Below, piece after piece: positions 15,805-23,213 of a stretch of 38,404 nucleotides of DNA. Under the pieces are notes generated by a model. It made no database searches and was not told the DNA's origin. It saw only the letters and a program-made list of their open reading frames with translations. Location: the IMG/VR virus record IMGVR_UViG_3300001847_000050, positions 1 through 38,404 of that record; one strand, 5' to 3'. The position numbers and the translations under genes are program-made. Source of the stretch: a virus. How positions within the stretch are numbered: the stretch's first letter is position 1; every line of letters starts with the position of its first letter.

Positions 15805-15962
15805 GCTTGCTTGCAGTTATCGCCATGCCATCTTGAATAAACGTTTATTGCTATTAGTTGCAAACAATGCGGGCATTGCTTTTTTTCTCGTTTGCTGCCA
15901 AGATTTTTTTCTCTTAGGATTTTTAAGATTTTTTGTCTTTTTTCTTGCGAGAGTGAGTAATT
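15801..15962 (-). CDS. Start-less short frame with CPHC...RWHGDNC zinc-type motif
   Basis: After the uvsY TAA the same reading frame stays open for 53 codons and ends in a TGA that overlaps the uvsW ATG (GCATGA). It encodes a basic stretch (EKRQKILKILREKNLGSKRE) followed by CPHCLQLIAINVYSRWHGDNC. CPxC...RWHxDNC is a recurring metal-binding motif in small phage proteins and homing endonucleases. No ATG, GTG or TTG exists in this frame after the uvsY stop. Options: stop-codon readthrough from uvsY, frameshifting at the many A6-A7 runs, a rare start codon (ATC), a decayed gene, or a sequence error. The coding content looks real; the expression route is unknown. Confidence 0.5.
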   Translation of the reverse strand, partial: NYSLSQEKRQKILKILREKNLGSKREKKQCPHCLQLIAINVYSRWHGDNCKQA

Positions 15963-16409
15963 TTAGACGCCACTGGTAAATTTTTTCCATTCTAGAATGT
16001 TTCTAATGGTAGAATGGCGCCACTTGAGCGTCTCCATGATCTCGATCAGTGCTTCAAGTGTGGTTTTCAGATACAGCACTGTAGCATCGATCTTCTGCAG
16101 CTCAGGATCTGCCTTCTCGTAGTAGTCGATGTCTGACTTCATAATCTTCAGGCCATTGAACGGATCGTACGGCCAGCCTCGCTTGTCCATGTCTTCCTTG
16201 GGCATCTTACCCATATACCAGAGCCACTTGTCTTTCTTCAGTGTCTCTTGTTCTGCGCAGCGCTTCTTGAGCATCAGCTTAGTAACGGACACGAACTCCA
16301 GATACTTAGCGTGCAGCTTAGCAGCATTCTTTGAAGCATCATCGAGATTCATATCATCGATCACGCTGTCTTTCTTCCACATCTCCAGCACTTCTTCAAG
16401 ATTAATCAT
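15963..16409 (-). CDS. uvsY: UvsY recombination mediator
   Basis: Loads UvsX recombinase onto gp32-covered single-stranded DNA. 148 residues (T4 137). T4-like features: INLEEVLEMWKKDSVIDDMN at the start, KNAAKLHAKYLEFVSVTKLM (about 28-47), YYEKADPELQKIDATVLYL, and the C-terminal MKWRHSTIRNILEW-type helix, here TLKWRHSTIRNILEWKKF. Position just before uvsW and after the head genes matches the family. It follows a tail-tube-fold gene by 27 nt. The same frame continues after its TAA into a zinc-motif segment (separate entry). Confidence 0.93.
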   Translation of the reverse strand: MINLEEVLEMWKKDSVIDDMNLDDASKNAAKLHAKYLEFVSVTKLMLKKRCAEQETLKKDKWLWYMGKMPKEDMDKRGWPYDPFNGLKIMKSDIDYYEKADPELQKIDATVLYLKTTLEALIEIMETLKWRHSTIRNILEWKKFTSGV

Positions 16410-16436
16410 AATGTAATAGACTCTAACAGGTTTTAC

Positions 16437-16901
16437 CTATTTAATGAACTCAAAATTTGAGTAAGTAAAAGTAGCATCTCCAGTGACGTATTCGACGTCT
16501 GTGTTCTGAGTATGAAAGTCAATTGCGCCCAGAGCAGATGGAAATGCATCCACGAACCGTACCTGACGGATCAGATTATTGCTGCTGTTCAGAATGCTTA
16601 GAATGACATCTGCGTAGCGAATCTGCCCATCGTTTGCATTTGATACCATCCAGTTGAATAGCGCGATGTAGTTCTCCATGTTCTCCGTGACCATGTAACT
16701 TACAGCTAGCGGAGCATATTCCACCTTCTCGCCGGGAAACGAATTCGGGCGATTGCGAAATGCCTGCGATATCGATCCAGCTGAAACATCTGGCAGCGGT
16801 GAGCGTGTGCAGAAGTATTCGACATCTGCGAAGTCTTTGCTATCGATTGTGAGCCGAAATCCATTCGGCGACAGAAAGTTCTTGTTGGTTGTCAGACTCA
16901 T
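16437..16901 (-). CDS. Second tail-tube-fold protein (gp19/gp54-like superfamily)
   Basis: 154 residues. The pattern is that of contractile-tail tube proteins: SPNGFRLTIDSKDFADVEYF (11-30), RSPLPDVSAG, FPGEKVEYAPLAVSYMVTEN (54-73), YIALFNWM, and AFPSALGAIDFHTQNTDVEY (119-138) ending in ATFTYSNFEFI. It is clearly different from the main tube protein at 23214-23741. It could be a tail terminator, tube initiator or spike-proximal tube protein; in some cyanophage annotations this slot is called gp3, and I cannot choose. It lies behind the gene 23 terminator with a late-type box 8 nt before its ATG, so it is probably a separate late unit leading into uvsY. Confidence 0.72.
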   Translation of the reverse strand: MSLTTNKNFLSPNGFRLTIDSKDFADVEYFCTRSPLPDVSAGSISQAFRNRPNSFPGEKVEYAPLAVSYMVTENMENYIALFNWMVSNANDGQIRYADVILSILNSSNNLIRQVRFVDAFPSALGAIDFHTQNTDVEYVTGDATFTYSNFEFIK

Positions 16902-16909
16902 ACGATGAT

Positions 16910-16917
16910 TATTTATG
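16910..16917 (-). promoter_or_regulatory. Late-type promoter box CATAAATA, 8 nt before a start codon
   Basis: CATAAATA lies downstream of the gene 23 terminator and 8 nt before the ATG of the tube-fold gene. A start about 6 nt after the box would give a nearly leaderless mRNA. Confidence 0.6.
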
Positions 16918-16921
16918 GGTC

Positions 16922-16953
16922 TAAAAAGAGGGCCTCCTTTTCAAGAGGCCCTC
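16922..16953 (-). terminator. Terminator after gene 23
   Basis: A 9-bp perfect stem GAGGGCCTC/GAGGCCCTC with an 8-nt loop is followed by TTTTTAG on the minus strand, directly after the major capsid gene. Confidence 0.95.
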
Positions 16954-16977
16954 AGAGCGGTTAGATTCTAAGATCTA

Positions 16978-18330
16978 TTAGGCGTTATCGAGGATACCGG
17001 CAACTCCGAAGATACGGAAGTAACGGTTAGCGCGATTTGTGCCGGTGTCGTTGGCAGGAGCGCCCACGCCTGCTGCGCCAGTGGCTTCAGCAAATGGGTT
17101 AGCAACCATGCCGTAACGTGTCTTGAATCCGATACGTGGCTGGAAGTCGGATTGACCAACTGCGCGGACCATCGTGAGTGGCACGTATGGAGCGTAGAAG
17201 ATACCAGCGTCGTATGGGTTTGTACCACGATATCCAACTGTGACGTAATCGGTCGTGGCGTATGGATCGATATACACCTTGGTGCGGCCATTGAGAACGC
17301 CAGCAAATGTGTTGCCGGTGTCGTCAACTTCGAGCTGTGTGCTCAGAGCAGGAGCATATGCCAGGGAGCCAGAAGCTGCCAGAGCAGTTGCAACGTCCGA
17401 TGAGCAGAGGATGAAGTTACCCTTGCCACGGCGTGTGTCCTTGGCGATCTGATTGGCTTCGCGTTCGATCTGAACGAGCAGACCCTTGAAACGCTCAACC
17501 GACCAACGTCCATCAGCATCTGTGTAGAGGCTGAACTTACCTGGAGTTGTGACGTTTGCAGTCTGGGCGCCGAGCTTAGCCTTAGCATTGATCGTGCGAA
17601 TAACTTCACGATTGATTTCAGCAAGGATTTCAGCCGACAGGATGTTGGCGAGCTCGGATTCAGCATCGAGACCGTGAACGGCCTTGAGGTCCTGAGCGAG
17701 TTCCATCGTGTATTCGGCCTTCAGAGCGCGTGACTTTGCTGTCACGGTTGCCTTCTCGATTGAGAATGCCATCTGAGCGAATGCACTGCCGGTATTGCCA
17801 AGAGCTTCAGCAGTAGCGGTTGACATACCTGTGCCAACCACGAAGTCGTCAGCAACTGTGTCAGCGCCAGTATCTGCGCCGGAACCACCGAGTGATCCAG
17901 GAAGCGATGAGCTGTTGCCGCCTTGTGTGCCTGTGCCGGAGAAGCCTGAAGAAGCTTCCTGGAACAGTGCTTCGTCGCCACCTTGTGAGGTGTACTTGCT
18001 CTTCATAGCGAAGATCAAGCCGGTTGGACCGCTCATTGGCTGCACGCCAGCGATATCATAAGCGATCAGGTTTGGCATCGAGCGGCGAACCAGAGAGATC
18101 AGGATTGGATCCCAGTTAGCCAGATTGCCTGTGCCACCTGCTGTAGCATTGGCTGCAGTCTCGGTGAGAGGCTGGAAAGAAGAATTAGCGCGCTCTTCGC
18201 GGAGTGCCTTTTCTTGGTTCTCGAGGATGATAGCGGTAACTGCCTTGCGGTAGTTATCCTTGATTGCAGGCAGATCCTTGTGCTCAAGGATTGGAGCCCA
18301 CTTCTTTTGGAATGTTTCTGAATTGAACAT
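16978..18330 (-). CDS. 23: Major capsid protein (gp23-like)
   Basis: HK97-fold capsid precursor, 450 residues (T4 521). It begins MFNSETFQKKWAPILEHKDL and carries the family landmarks AIILENQEKALREE, ANWDPILISLVRRSMPNLIA (about 72-91), YDIAGVQPMSGPTGLIFAMK (93-112), TVTAKSRALKAEYTMELAQD and VRAVGQSDFQPRIGFKTRYG near the end. The N-terminal about 60-70 residues should be cut off by the gp21 protease; FQPLTETAAN (52-61) is a possible processing region (inference). The leader AACTACTACAACTAAAATG has no Shine-Dalgarno sequence, which is surprising for the most abundant protein. It follows gene 22 by 34 nt and is closed by a strong terminator. Confidence 0.97.
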   Translation of the reverse strand: MFNSETFQKKWAPILEHKDLPAIKDNYRKAVTAIILENQEKALREERANSSFQPLTETAANATAGGTGNLANWDPILISLVRRSMPNLIAYDIAGVQPMSGPTGLIFAMKSKYTSQGGDEALFQEASSGFSGTGTQGGNSSSLPGSLGGSGADTGADTVADDFVVGTGMSTATAEALGNTGSAFAQMAFSIEKATVTAKSRALKAEYTMELAQDLKAVHGLDAESELANILSAEILAEINREVIRTINAKAKLGAQTANVTTPGKFSLYTDADGRWSVERFKGLLVQIEREANQIAKDTRRGKGNFILCSSDVATALAASGSLAYAPALSTQLEVDDTGNTFAGVLNGRTKVYIDPYATTDYVTVGYRGTNPYDAGIFYAPYVPLTMVRAVGQSDFQPRIGFKTRYGMVANPFAEATGAAGVGAPANDTGTNRANRYFRIFGVAGILDNA

Positions 18331-18364
18331 TTTAGTTGTAGTAGTTACTTAGGTTGGTGCGCTA

Positions 18365-19729
18365 TTACTTCTTGGGAAGCGTGCGCGAGATTGCGGAAGA
18401 AACAGCTGCCATCAATGGTGAAAGCTCGGCTTGTTCGTCGGCTTCATTGAGGGTGGTTTCCACTGCGGTTTGGGTTGGTTTTGCACTGACAGTCTTACGG
18501 AAGTAACCTTCCTTGATGGTCTGCACCTTCTTTGTGAAGGATTCGACATCATCAAATGTGGTGTCTTCCAGAAGCGAATTGAGTTTAACAGCTTCGGTTG
18601 AAGCGAGATCCTTAGAAGCTTCTGCGATGACTGCGTCACGCTGAAGTTTAGCGACGGATTCGTTGAGCTTGATGTTTGCCTCGGTAGCCTTCAGAAGTTG
18701 CTCGTCAAGCTTGGCAACCTGCGTGTTGAGCGAGTCAACCAGGTTTTCCTTGCCTTCAGGAACTTCAATGTAGGATTCCACGAACACGTTCTTGAGAGAA
18801 TCAATGAAGTTCTCTGCAATCTCGGTGCGTAGACCAGACTCGATAGCAACCTTGTTTTCCTCCATCCAGGTCTTGACAACGTAGTCAAGATAGCTCTCGA
18901 CCTTCTCTGCGAGGTCTTTAGTTGCGGTAGCAACTTCCTCGTTGAGACGTGCCTTGTAGCTTTCCTCGATCTTGGTCACTTCGGTGGCAACCTTTGCCTT
19001 TACTGCCGACTCAAACAGGCTAGAAGCCTTAGAACGGAAATCCTCGGTGAGTGACTTTTCGGCTTGCAGCAGGACATTCAGGCCTTCCTTCATATCATCT
19101 GCATCGTCCTTGTCGTCGTCGTCCTTGTTTTTCTCGTCCTTATCGTCTTCTTCGCCGCCCTTTTCATCTTTAGCATCTGCCTCATCGGCATCTGCTTCGT
19201 CTTTCTTCTCTGAATCGTCTTCTTCCTTTTGAAGGCCTTTGTCTGTGCTATTGTCGCCCGTCTGCATTGGAGATGGCTCCTCTGCTTTTGGTGGCAGCTC
19301 TGGATTGACCAGAGTGCTGTAGACGTTCGCAACATCCTCAGTCTTCATATTGACGAGCTGTTGATACACTGCGTTGATGAGTCCTGCCTTTGTCTTTGGC
19401 TCCTCAGCCTGCGGTGCTGCATTGCCTGCTGCATCGACTGCTGCGACTGCCTTGTCATTTTCGCCAGACACAGGAGTTGTTGGTCCGGGACCGGATCCAG
19501 CAAGTGCTCCCGCATCAGCTTCTTTCGAAGCGGAGGCGTCAATGGCTGCCTTTGTCTCAGCATCTGCCTTTACGGCATCTGTAGCGACAGCAGCTGTGGT
19601 CTCATCCTTTTTCTTTGATGGTTCCTCGCCAGAAACTGCAACCTCTTCAACGAGTCCATCATTACGCAGCTCCTCAACAGTAATGTCTTCGATCAGATCG
19701 AAAGAACGCTTTTTATTGTTCTTTGACAT
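18365..19729 (-). CDS. 22: Prohead core scaffold (gp22-like), enlarged
   Basis: Internal scaffold around which gp23 assembles, later degraded by gp21. 454 residues against 269 in T4. The C-terminal half is the recognisable part: VESYLDYVVKTWMEENKVAI (about 279-298), ESGLRTEIAENFIDSLKNVF, EVPEGKENLVDSLNTQVAKL and a coiled-coil. The N-terminal half is extra: an Ala/Thr-rich stretch (about 40-110), then an extremely acidic run (about 168-215) of Asp, Glu and Lys. The final PK and Leu/Ala tails are typical of scaffold ends. Position between 21 and 23 confirms the assignment. Confidence 0.93.
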   Translation of the reverse strand: MSKNNKKRSFDLIEDITVEELRNDGLVEEVAVSGEEPSKKKDETTAAVATDAVKADAETKAAIDASASKEADAGALAGSGPGPTTPVSGENDKAVAAVDAAGNAAPQAEEPKTKAGLINAVYQQLVNMKTEDVANVYSTLVNPELPPKAEEPSPMQTGDNSTDKGLQKEEDDSEKKDEADADEADAKDEKGGEEDDKDEKNKDDDDKDDADDMKEGLNVLLQAEKSLTEDFRSKASSLFESAVKAKVATEVTKIEESYKARLNEEVATATKDLAEKVESYLDYVVKTWMEENKVAIESGLRTEIAENFIDSLKNVFVESYIEVPEGKENLVDSLNTQVAKLDEQLLKATEANIKLNESVAKLQRDAVIAEASKDLASTEAVKLNSLLEDTTFDDVESFTKKVQTIKEGYFRKTVSAKPTQTAVETTLNEADEQAELSPLMAAVSSAISRTLPKK

Positions 19730-19761
19730 ATGCGTGTTAAGTGCGTACTATTCTATAGCGG

Positions 19762-20412
19762 TTATAGTTTTGAGAGGAAATCATTCCACACCTTCAGCTG
19801 AGCCTCTGCGAGGCGCTTCGAAGATGCATTCTTAATTTCAGTCTCGTACTGTTCAATTTGCTGAGCTTTAAGGATGCCATTGTCCCAGACCCATTCCACG
19901 CCTTCCATAATTCCATTGACAAAAGCATCAGGCGCTGACGGATCCTGAACGATGTCTACGGTAGCAAGATGAAAGTCATTTTTGACCTCCATGATGCCAT
20001 CGCGTCCTTGCTCAAGACTTCCCATACCACGAGTAGAAACACCGAGACGAACGCCGCCCTCGAGAAGACCTTGAACGATCTTGCCCATTGGCGTGTTCAG
20101 AATCAGTGCCTTTCCAACAACATCATTGCCGTTCCATTTAAGTTCGGTAATGCGGTGTGAAACTTTGTCCAGGTTCACGGTTGGACCGTCCGGGTGATTC
20201 AACTCTCCGACCGCGCGGCCGGTGTTCACCTGTTCTGTGATGTACTTGTCAACTGCTGGTTGAAGTACGTTCTTGCGATAAATGCGCTTGTTGCGATTTG
20301 GCTTTTCAGACTGAATGAAGACGCCTTCGATGCGGTACTTCTTCTCACCATTCTGAGCTGCCTCAGCGATGTACCTGATGTCTGAATCGTTGTGCTCGGT
20401 GATAAGTTTCAT
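19762..20412 (-). CDS. 21: Prohead protease (gp21-like)
   Basis: Serine protease that matures the prohead by cutting scaffold and capsid proteins. I use the ATG at 20412 (MKLITEHNDSDIRY), giving 216 residues (T4 212); a TTG 21 nt upstream is less likely. Catalytic residues expected from the herpes/T4 protease fold: His 73 in GELNHP and Ser 126 in LGVSTRGMGSL. FIQSEKPNRNKRIYRKNVL (32-50) is also typical. The ATG overlaps the stop of the preceding His-rich gene by one base (TGATG), so translation is coupled. Confidence 0.95.
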   Translation of the reverse strand: MKLITEHNDSDIRYIAEAAQNGEKKYRIEGVFIQSEKPNRNKRIYRKNVLQPAVDKYITEQVNTGRAVGELNHPDGPTVNLDKVSHRITELKWNGNDVVGKALILNTPMGKIVQGLLEGGVRLGVSTRGMGSLEQGRDGIMEVKNDFHLATVDIVQDPSAPDAFVNGIMEGVEWVWDNGILKAQQIEQYETEIKNASSKRLAEAQLKVWNDFLSKL

Positions 20413-20735
20413 CAGTAAGATATTGGTTTCCAATCGTGCTGGTATCCAGCATCATCTGCTGCAATGTGGTGATAACTGCGCATCGTGTTATGTAAAGTAG
20501 CATGCTGCATATGAATAGGAGCATGAATATGATCCATGCGCTTTTTCTGCAGCGCTGCCATATGAGCTTTGTGAGCTTTTTCGTGAGCTTTAGCTGCTTC
20601 AATGTGCTGCTTAGCAGTAGGAGTTCCGCTCATCAATGAATGAGTCATCGCGTGAGCAGCAGTGCTTAGCTCGTGCGTATTGCTATGCTGTGCTGAAGCT
20701 TCTTCAAGATTGCGGGCTGTATCAAAAAAGTTCAT
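20412..20735 (-). CDS. His-rich prohead-locus protein, copy 2
   Basis: 107 residues, 16 of them histidine. It starts MNFFDTARNLEEASAQHSNT and contains helical Ala/His/Lys repeats such as AKAHEKAHKAHMAALQKKR and HAPIHMQHATLHNTM. The opening (NFFDTxRxLxE) and the His-rich helical middle match the neighbouring gene, so the two look like tandem duplicates. It sits where T4 has the small core proteins gp67/gp68, between portal and protease genes. I do not recognise the family. A prohead-core or packaged internal protein is inferred from position alone; metal or DNA binding through His is speculative. Both ends overlap neighbours by one base. Confidence 0.72.
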   Translation of the reverse strand: MNFFDTARNLEEASAQHSNTHELSTAAHAMTHSLMSGTPTAKQHIEAAKAHEKAHKAHMAALQKKRMDHIHAPIHMQHATLHNTMRSYHHIAADDAGYQHDWKPISY

Positions 20736-21010
20736 TATCTGCTCTCCATGTGTTTTTGATGCAGACCGCTCAGAGCGTCATGGTGCTTTGACATCTGCTC
20801 GTGATACTTGCGAGTAAAGTCATGCTGTGTCTCACTTGCTGCCTTTTCGTGAAAGTGCGATGCGCGGGCATGAGCATGATGAGCATCCATGTGCGTGCGG
20901 TAATCGCGGCCAGAACGTGATGCGCTGTGAGCGATCTGCGACAGCTGATCAGCTTCCTGACCATACGTCATCTCGTTTAGCGCGCGGACTGTATCGAAGA
21001 AGTTGCTCAT
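20735..21010 (-). CDS. His-rich prohead-locus protein, copy 1
   Basis: 91 residues, 13 of them histidine, starting MSNFFDTVRALNEMTYGQEA at ATG 21010; an open frame runs 9 codons upstream into the previous gene and is rejected because this start mirrors copy 2. Middle region: THMDAHHAHARASHFHEKAA and KYHEQMSKHHDALSGLHQKH. It starts 1 nt after the preceding stop and overlaps copy 2 by one base. Predicted to be largely helical. Same locus as T4 gp67/gp68; function unknown. Confidence 0.72.
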   Translation of the reverse strand: MSNFFDTVRALNEMTYGQEADQLSQIAHSASRSGRDYRTHMDAHHAHARASHFHEKAASETQHDFTRKYHEQMSKHHDALSGLHQKHMESR

Positions 21011-21011
21011 A

Positions 21012-21491
21012 TTAGCAGTTCCACTTTTTGAGCGCAAGCGCCTTGCGAGTTGGCTTGCCGTGTTCGGCCTTCATTGGACCTTTGACGCCCGACATACGAG
21101 CGCAAAATGACTTGCGGCGGTTAGCAGCTTTACTGCCTTTTTTCAACTTCGAAGGAGGTGTGGTAACAGGTGCTTGCAGGTGACCGCCAGACTTATGATT
21201 GTAGTGGTCACGGCCTTTTTGTGTCAGACCACCAGTTGAGCTTTTGTATCCCTTAGCATCGACAGCCGCTTCATCAATTGCAGCGCCTTCTTCCACGATT
21301 GGTTCAGCTTGCTCAGCAACTTCTTCTACGTCCTCTGCGACCTTATTGTAAATCTGAGATGCAACCTGAACCTTTGCAGCATCCAGAGCCGCATTGACCT
21401 TTTCCGACATAGCAGCAGAGAATGCAGCCTGTGCGTCGGCAGCCTTGCCAGTACGCAGTGCATCGATCATTGAGATGAGGTTTTGACTCAT
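21012..21491 (-). CDS. Prohead-core-like N-terminus fused to a DUF6321-like C-terminus
   Basis: 159 residues in two unlike parts. Residues 1-75 (LISMIDALRTGKAADAQAAF, MSEKVNAALDAAKVQVASQI, then an acidic Glu-rich stretch) resemble small prohead core proteins of the gp68 type. Residues 80-159 form a conserved basic module: GGLTQKGRDHYNHKSGG (87-103), LQAPVTTPPSKLKKGSKAA, RRKSFCARMSGVKGPM (125-140), GKPTRKALALKKWNC. I know that second module, which I believe is called DUF6321, as a stand-alone protein in other phages. The fusion puts it in the prohead, perhaps carried into the capsid. A perfect TATAAATA box lies 16 nt upstream of the ATG. Confidence 0.72.
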   Translation of the reverse strand: MSQNLISMIDALRTGKAADAQAAFSAAMSEKVNAALDAAKVQVASQIYNKVAEDVEEVAEQAEPIVEEGAAIDEAAVDAKGYKSSTGGLTQKGRDHYNHKSGGHLQAPVTTPPSKLKKGSKAANRRKSFCARMSGVKGPMKAEHGKPTRKALALKKWNC

Positions 21492-21507
21492 GGAAATAAG
21501 TAATAAC

Positions 21508-21515
21508 TATTTATA
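21508..21515 (-). promoter_or_regulatory. Consensus late promoter TATAAATA upstream of the prohead-core genes
   Basis: A perfect T4-type late box on the minus strand, 16 nt before the start codon at 21491 and just after the gene 20 stop. It probably drives the core, 21, 22 and 23 genes. Confidence 0.75.
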
Positions 21516-21534
21516 GATTTATGCTTTCTGGGCA

Positions 21535-23121
21535 TTAAGTCGAACGATCAAACGTCTCGTTGGCTGAAATGTCTTCCACGCCTGACTGTTTGTCTAGCTG
21601 AGGATTCTGCATCATTTGCTCAGCCTGAATCTCAGCATCCTCGTCCATCTGCTCTGCCATGTCCTCGATGTCCTCATCAGTCATATGCAGCACATGGCGG
21701 CGCACCCAGTTCTGTGAAAAGTATGTGCCGACATATGGCGTGATAGAATTGAGAATGTCGATGCGACCCGCCAGGATCTCAGATTCTTTCAGCTCTGTGA
21801 AGAAGTTATCAGCGCGGAAGTCAAAGCGAATGTTCTCCTTGAGTTCTGGCCAATCTTCCTCGGTGATGACGCCCTTCAGAATCAGCTGAACGCGCAGCAG
21901 TTCAAAGAATAGCGCTGAGAACTTCTTGCGCAGCTTGTCCACGAACTTCTGAAACTTGACCTCATCGCGAGTGATCTCTGATGATTTGCCCAGATTGAAA
22001 CCGGTCTCAGGTTCCATGCGGTTGACAGGAACGTTCAGAGCGCGATACAGCTTCTTCTGAAAGAAGATAATGTCCTCGATCTGTGACAGGTTCTCACCGC
22101 CCGGAAGTGTGGTGATCTCGGTGCCGCGGCCACCCTCACGGCGTGGCAGCCAGAAATCTTCCAGCATGGACATATGCTTGCGATCATCGCGGATCTCACC
22201 AGTAGCAGCATCGTAAACCAGCTTATTGCGGTACTGGTTCATGATGTGGCGCATATACTCCTCGGCCTTGCCCTTCGGCAGATTGCCCACATCGATGTAG
22301 AAAATACGGCGCTCAGGAGCGCGTGACAGACGATAGATGACGAGAGCATCTTCCATCATTCTGAGCTGATTGACTGGCTTCAACGCTTTGTGCAGCGGAG
22401 AAAGTACGCGCTTGCGCGATGCGTCCAGAATGCCGGATGGGACGTAACAGACAGCATCCTTGTTGATCTTCAGACCAACATCTGACTTCTGCAGTCCGCC
22501 GTCCTGATAAAGATAATACTCATCCAGTGTCTTGATGATCTTAGCACCAGTGAGAGAATCGGTTTCTTCCTTGATCTCACGGACCTTGCGAATGCGCAGC
22601 GCATCGACTGCACGAAGCTCAAGAATACCCTCATCGCGGTTTTCCTCGTTGATGATGATATGAAAGTACAAGCGGCCATCAACGTACCATCTACGAAAGA
22701 TGTCCTGGCCGTTGACATTGAAATTTAGAAGCTGGCAAATGCGGTCAAACTCTGCCTTGATTTCTTTCTTGATTGAGGTCTGAACCTCCAGATCATCTAG
22801 ATTGATGTCGATTGGCTTCTCGTGCTCGTCATGGACAATCGACTCGTTCACGATATCCTCGATAGCCATGTCGCATTCTGGTTGCTCAGCTGAAATGCGG
22901 TACTTGCGGATCAGATCTACATCGGTCTTTGCTGCATCGCCCTCAAGGTCCAGATACTGACCGTAGTATCCGCCTGCTGCGATTGCTGTCGATCCGTCGT
23001 CTGATGTCGGCGGTACGAATGATGCGGGCTGCTCGGCCTCGTTCTTCTTTTTCAGCAGGTCTCTATCTTTCCCTGGTTGTTCTGTTCTAGCTAGAGTAAA
23101 TCCGAAGAATTGGAGAGCCAT
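21535..23121 (-). CDS. 20: Portal protein (gp20-like)
   Basis: Dodecameric portal vertex, initiator of head assembly and DNA channel. 528 residues (T4 524). Landmarks: KYRISAEQPECDMAIEDIVN (about 90-109), VCYVPSGILDASRK, SRAPERRIFYIDVGNLPKGK (about 265-284), EEYMRHIMNQYRNKLVYDA, EDFWLPRREGGRGTEITTLP and LNVPVNRME. The C-terminal tail is acidic (DIEDMAEQMDEDAEIQAEQM). Start ATG at 23121 with only a weak upstream signal. It follows gene 19 across a terminator, then precedes the prohead-core genes, as in T4. Confidence 0.97.
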   Translation of the reverse strand: MALQFFGFTLARTEQPGKDRDLLKKKNEAEQPASFVPPTSDDGSTAIAAGGYYGQYLDLEGDAAKTDVDLIRKYRISAEQPECDMAIEDIVNESIVHDEHEKPIDINLDDLEVQTSIKKEIKAEFDRICQLLNFNVNGQDIFRRWYVDGRLYFHIIINEENRDEGILELRAVDALRIRKVREIKEETDSLTGAKIIKTLDEYYLYQDGGLQKSDVGLKINKDAVCYVPSGILDASRKRVLSPLHKALKPVNQLRMMEDALVIYRLSRAPERRIFYIDVGNLPKGKAEEYMRHIMNQYRNKLVYDAATGEIRDDRKHMSMLEDFWLPRREGGRGTEITTLPGGENLSQIEDIIFFQKKLYRALNVPVNRMEPETGFNLGKSSEITRDEVKFQKFVDKLRKKFSALFFELLRVQLILKGVITEEDWPELKENIRFDFRADNFFTELKESEILAGRIDILNSITPYVGTYFSQNWVRRHVLHMTDEDIEDMAEQMDEDAEIQAEQMMQNPQLDKQSGVEDISANETFDRST

Positions 23122-23150
23122 TGTATAATAAGGTGGTTATTCAGTTAGAT

Positions 23151-23188
23151 AAAAGGCGTGGGAGGAACACCAAATTCACTCCCACGCC
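23151..23188 (-). terminator. Terminator between genes 19 and 20
   Basis: A 10-bp perfect stem GGCGTGGGAG/CTCCCACGCC with a 14-nt loop is followed by TTTTATC on the minus strand. Confidence 0.92.
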
Positions 23189-23190
23189 AT

Positions 23191-23198
23191 TATTTATT
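23191..23198 (-). promoter_or_regulatory. Possible late-type box AATAAATA before the 19/20 terminator
   Basis: AATAAATA lies 2 nt upstream of the terminator stem. If used, transcription would start inside the hairpin and so spoil it as a terminator. It may equally be chance in an AT-rich gap. Confidence 0.3.
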
Positions 23199-23213
23199 GA
23201 GAAAAAACCAAAC

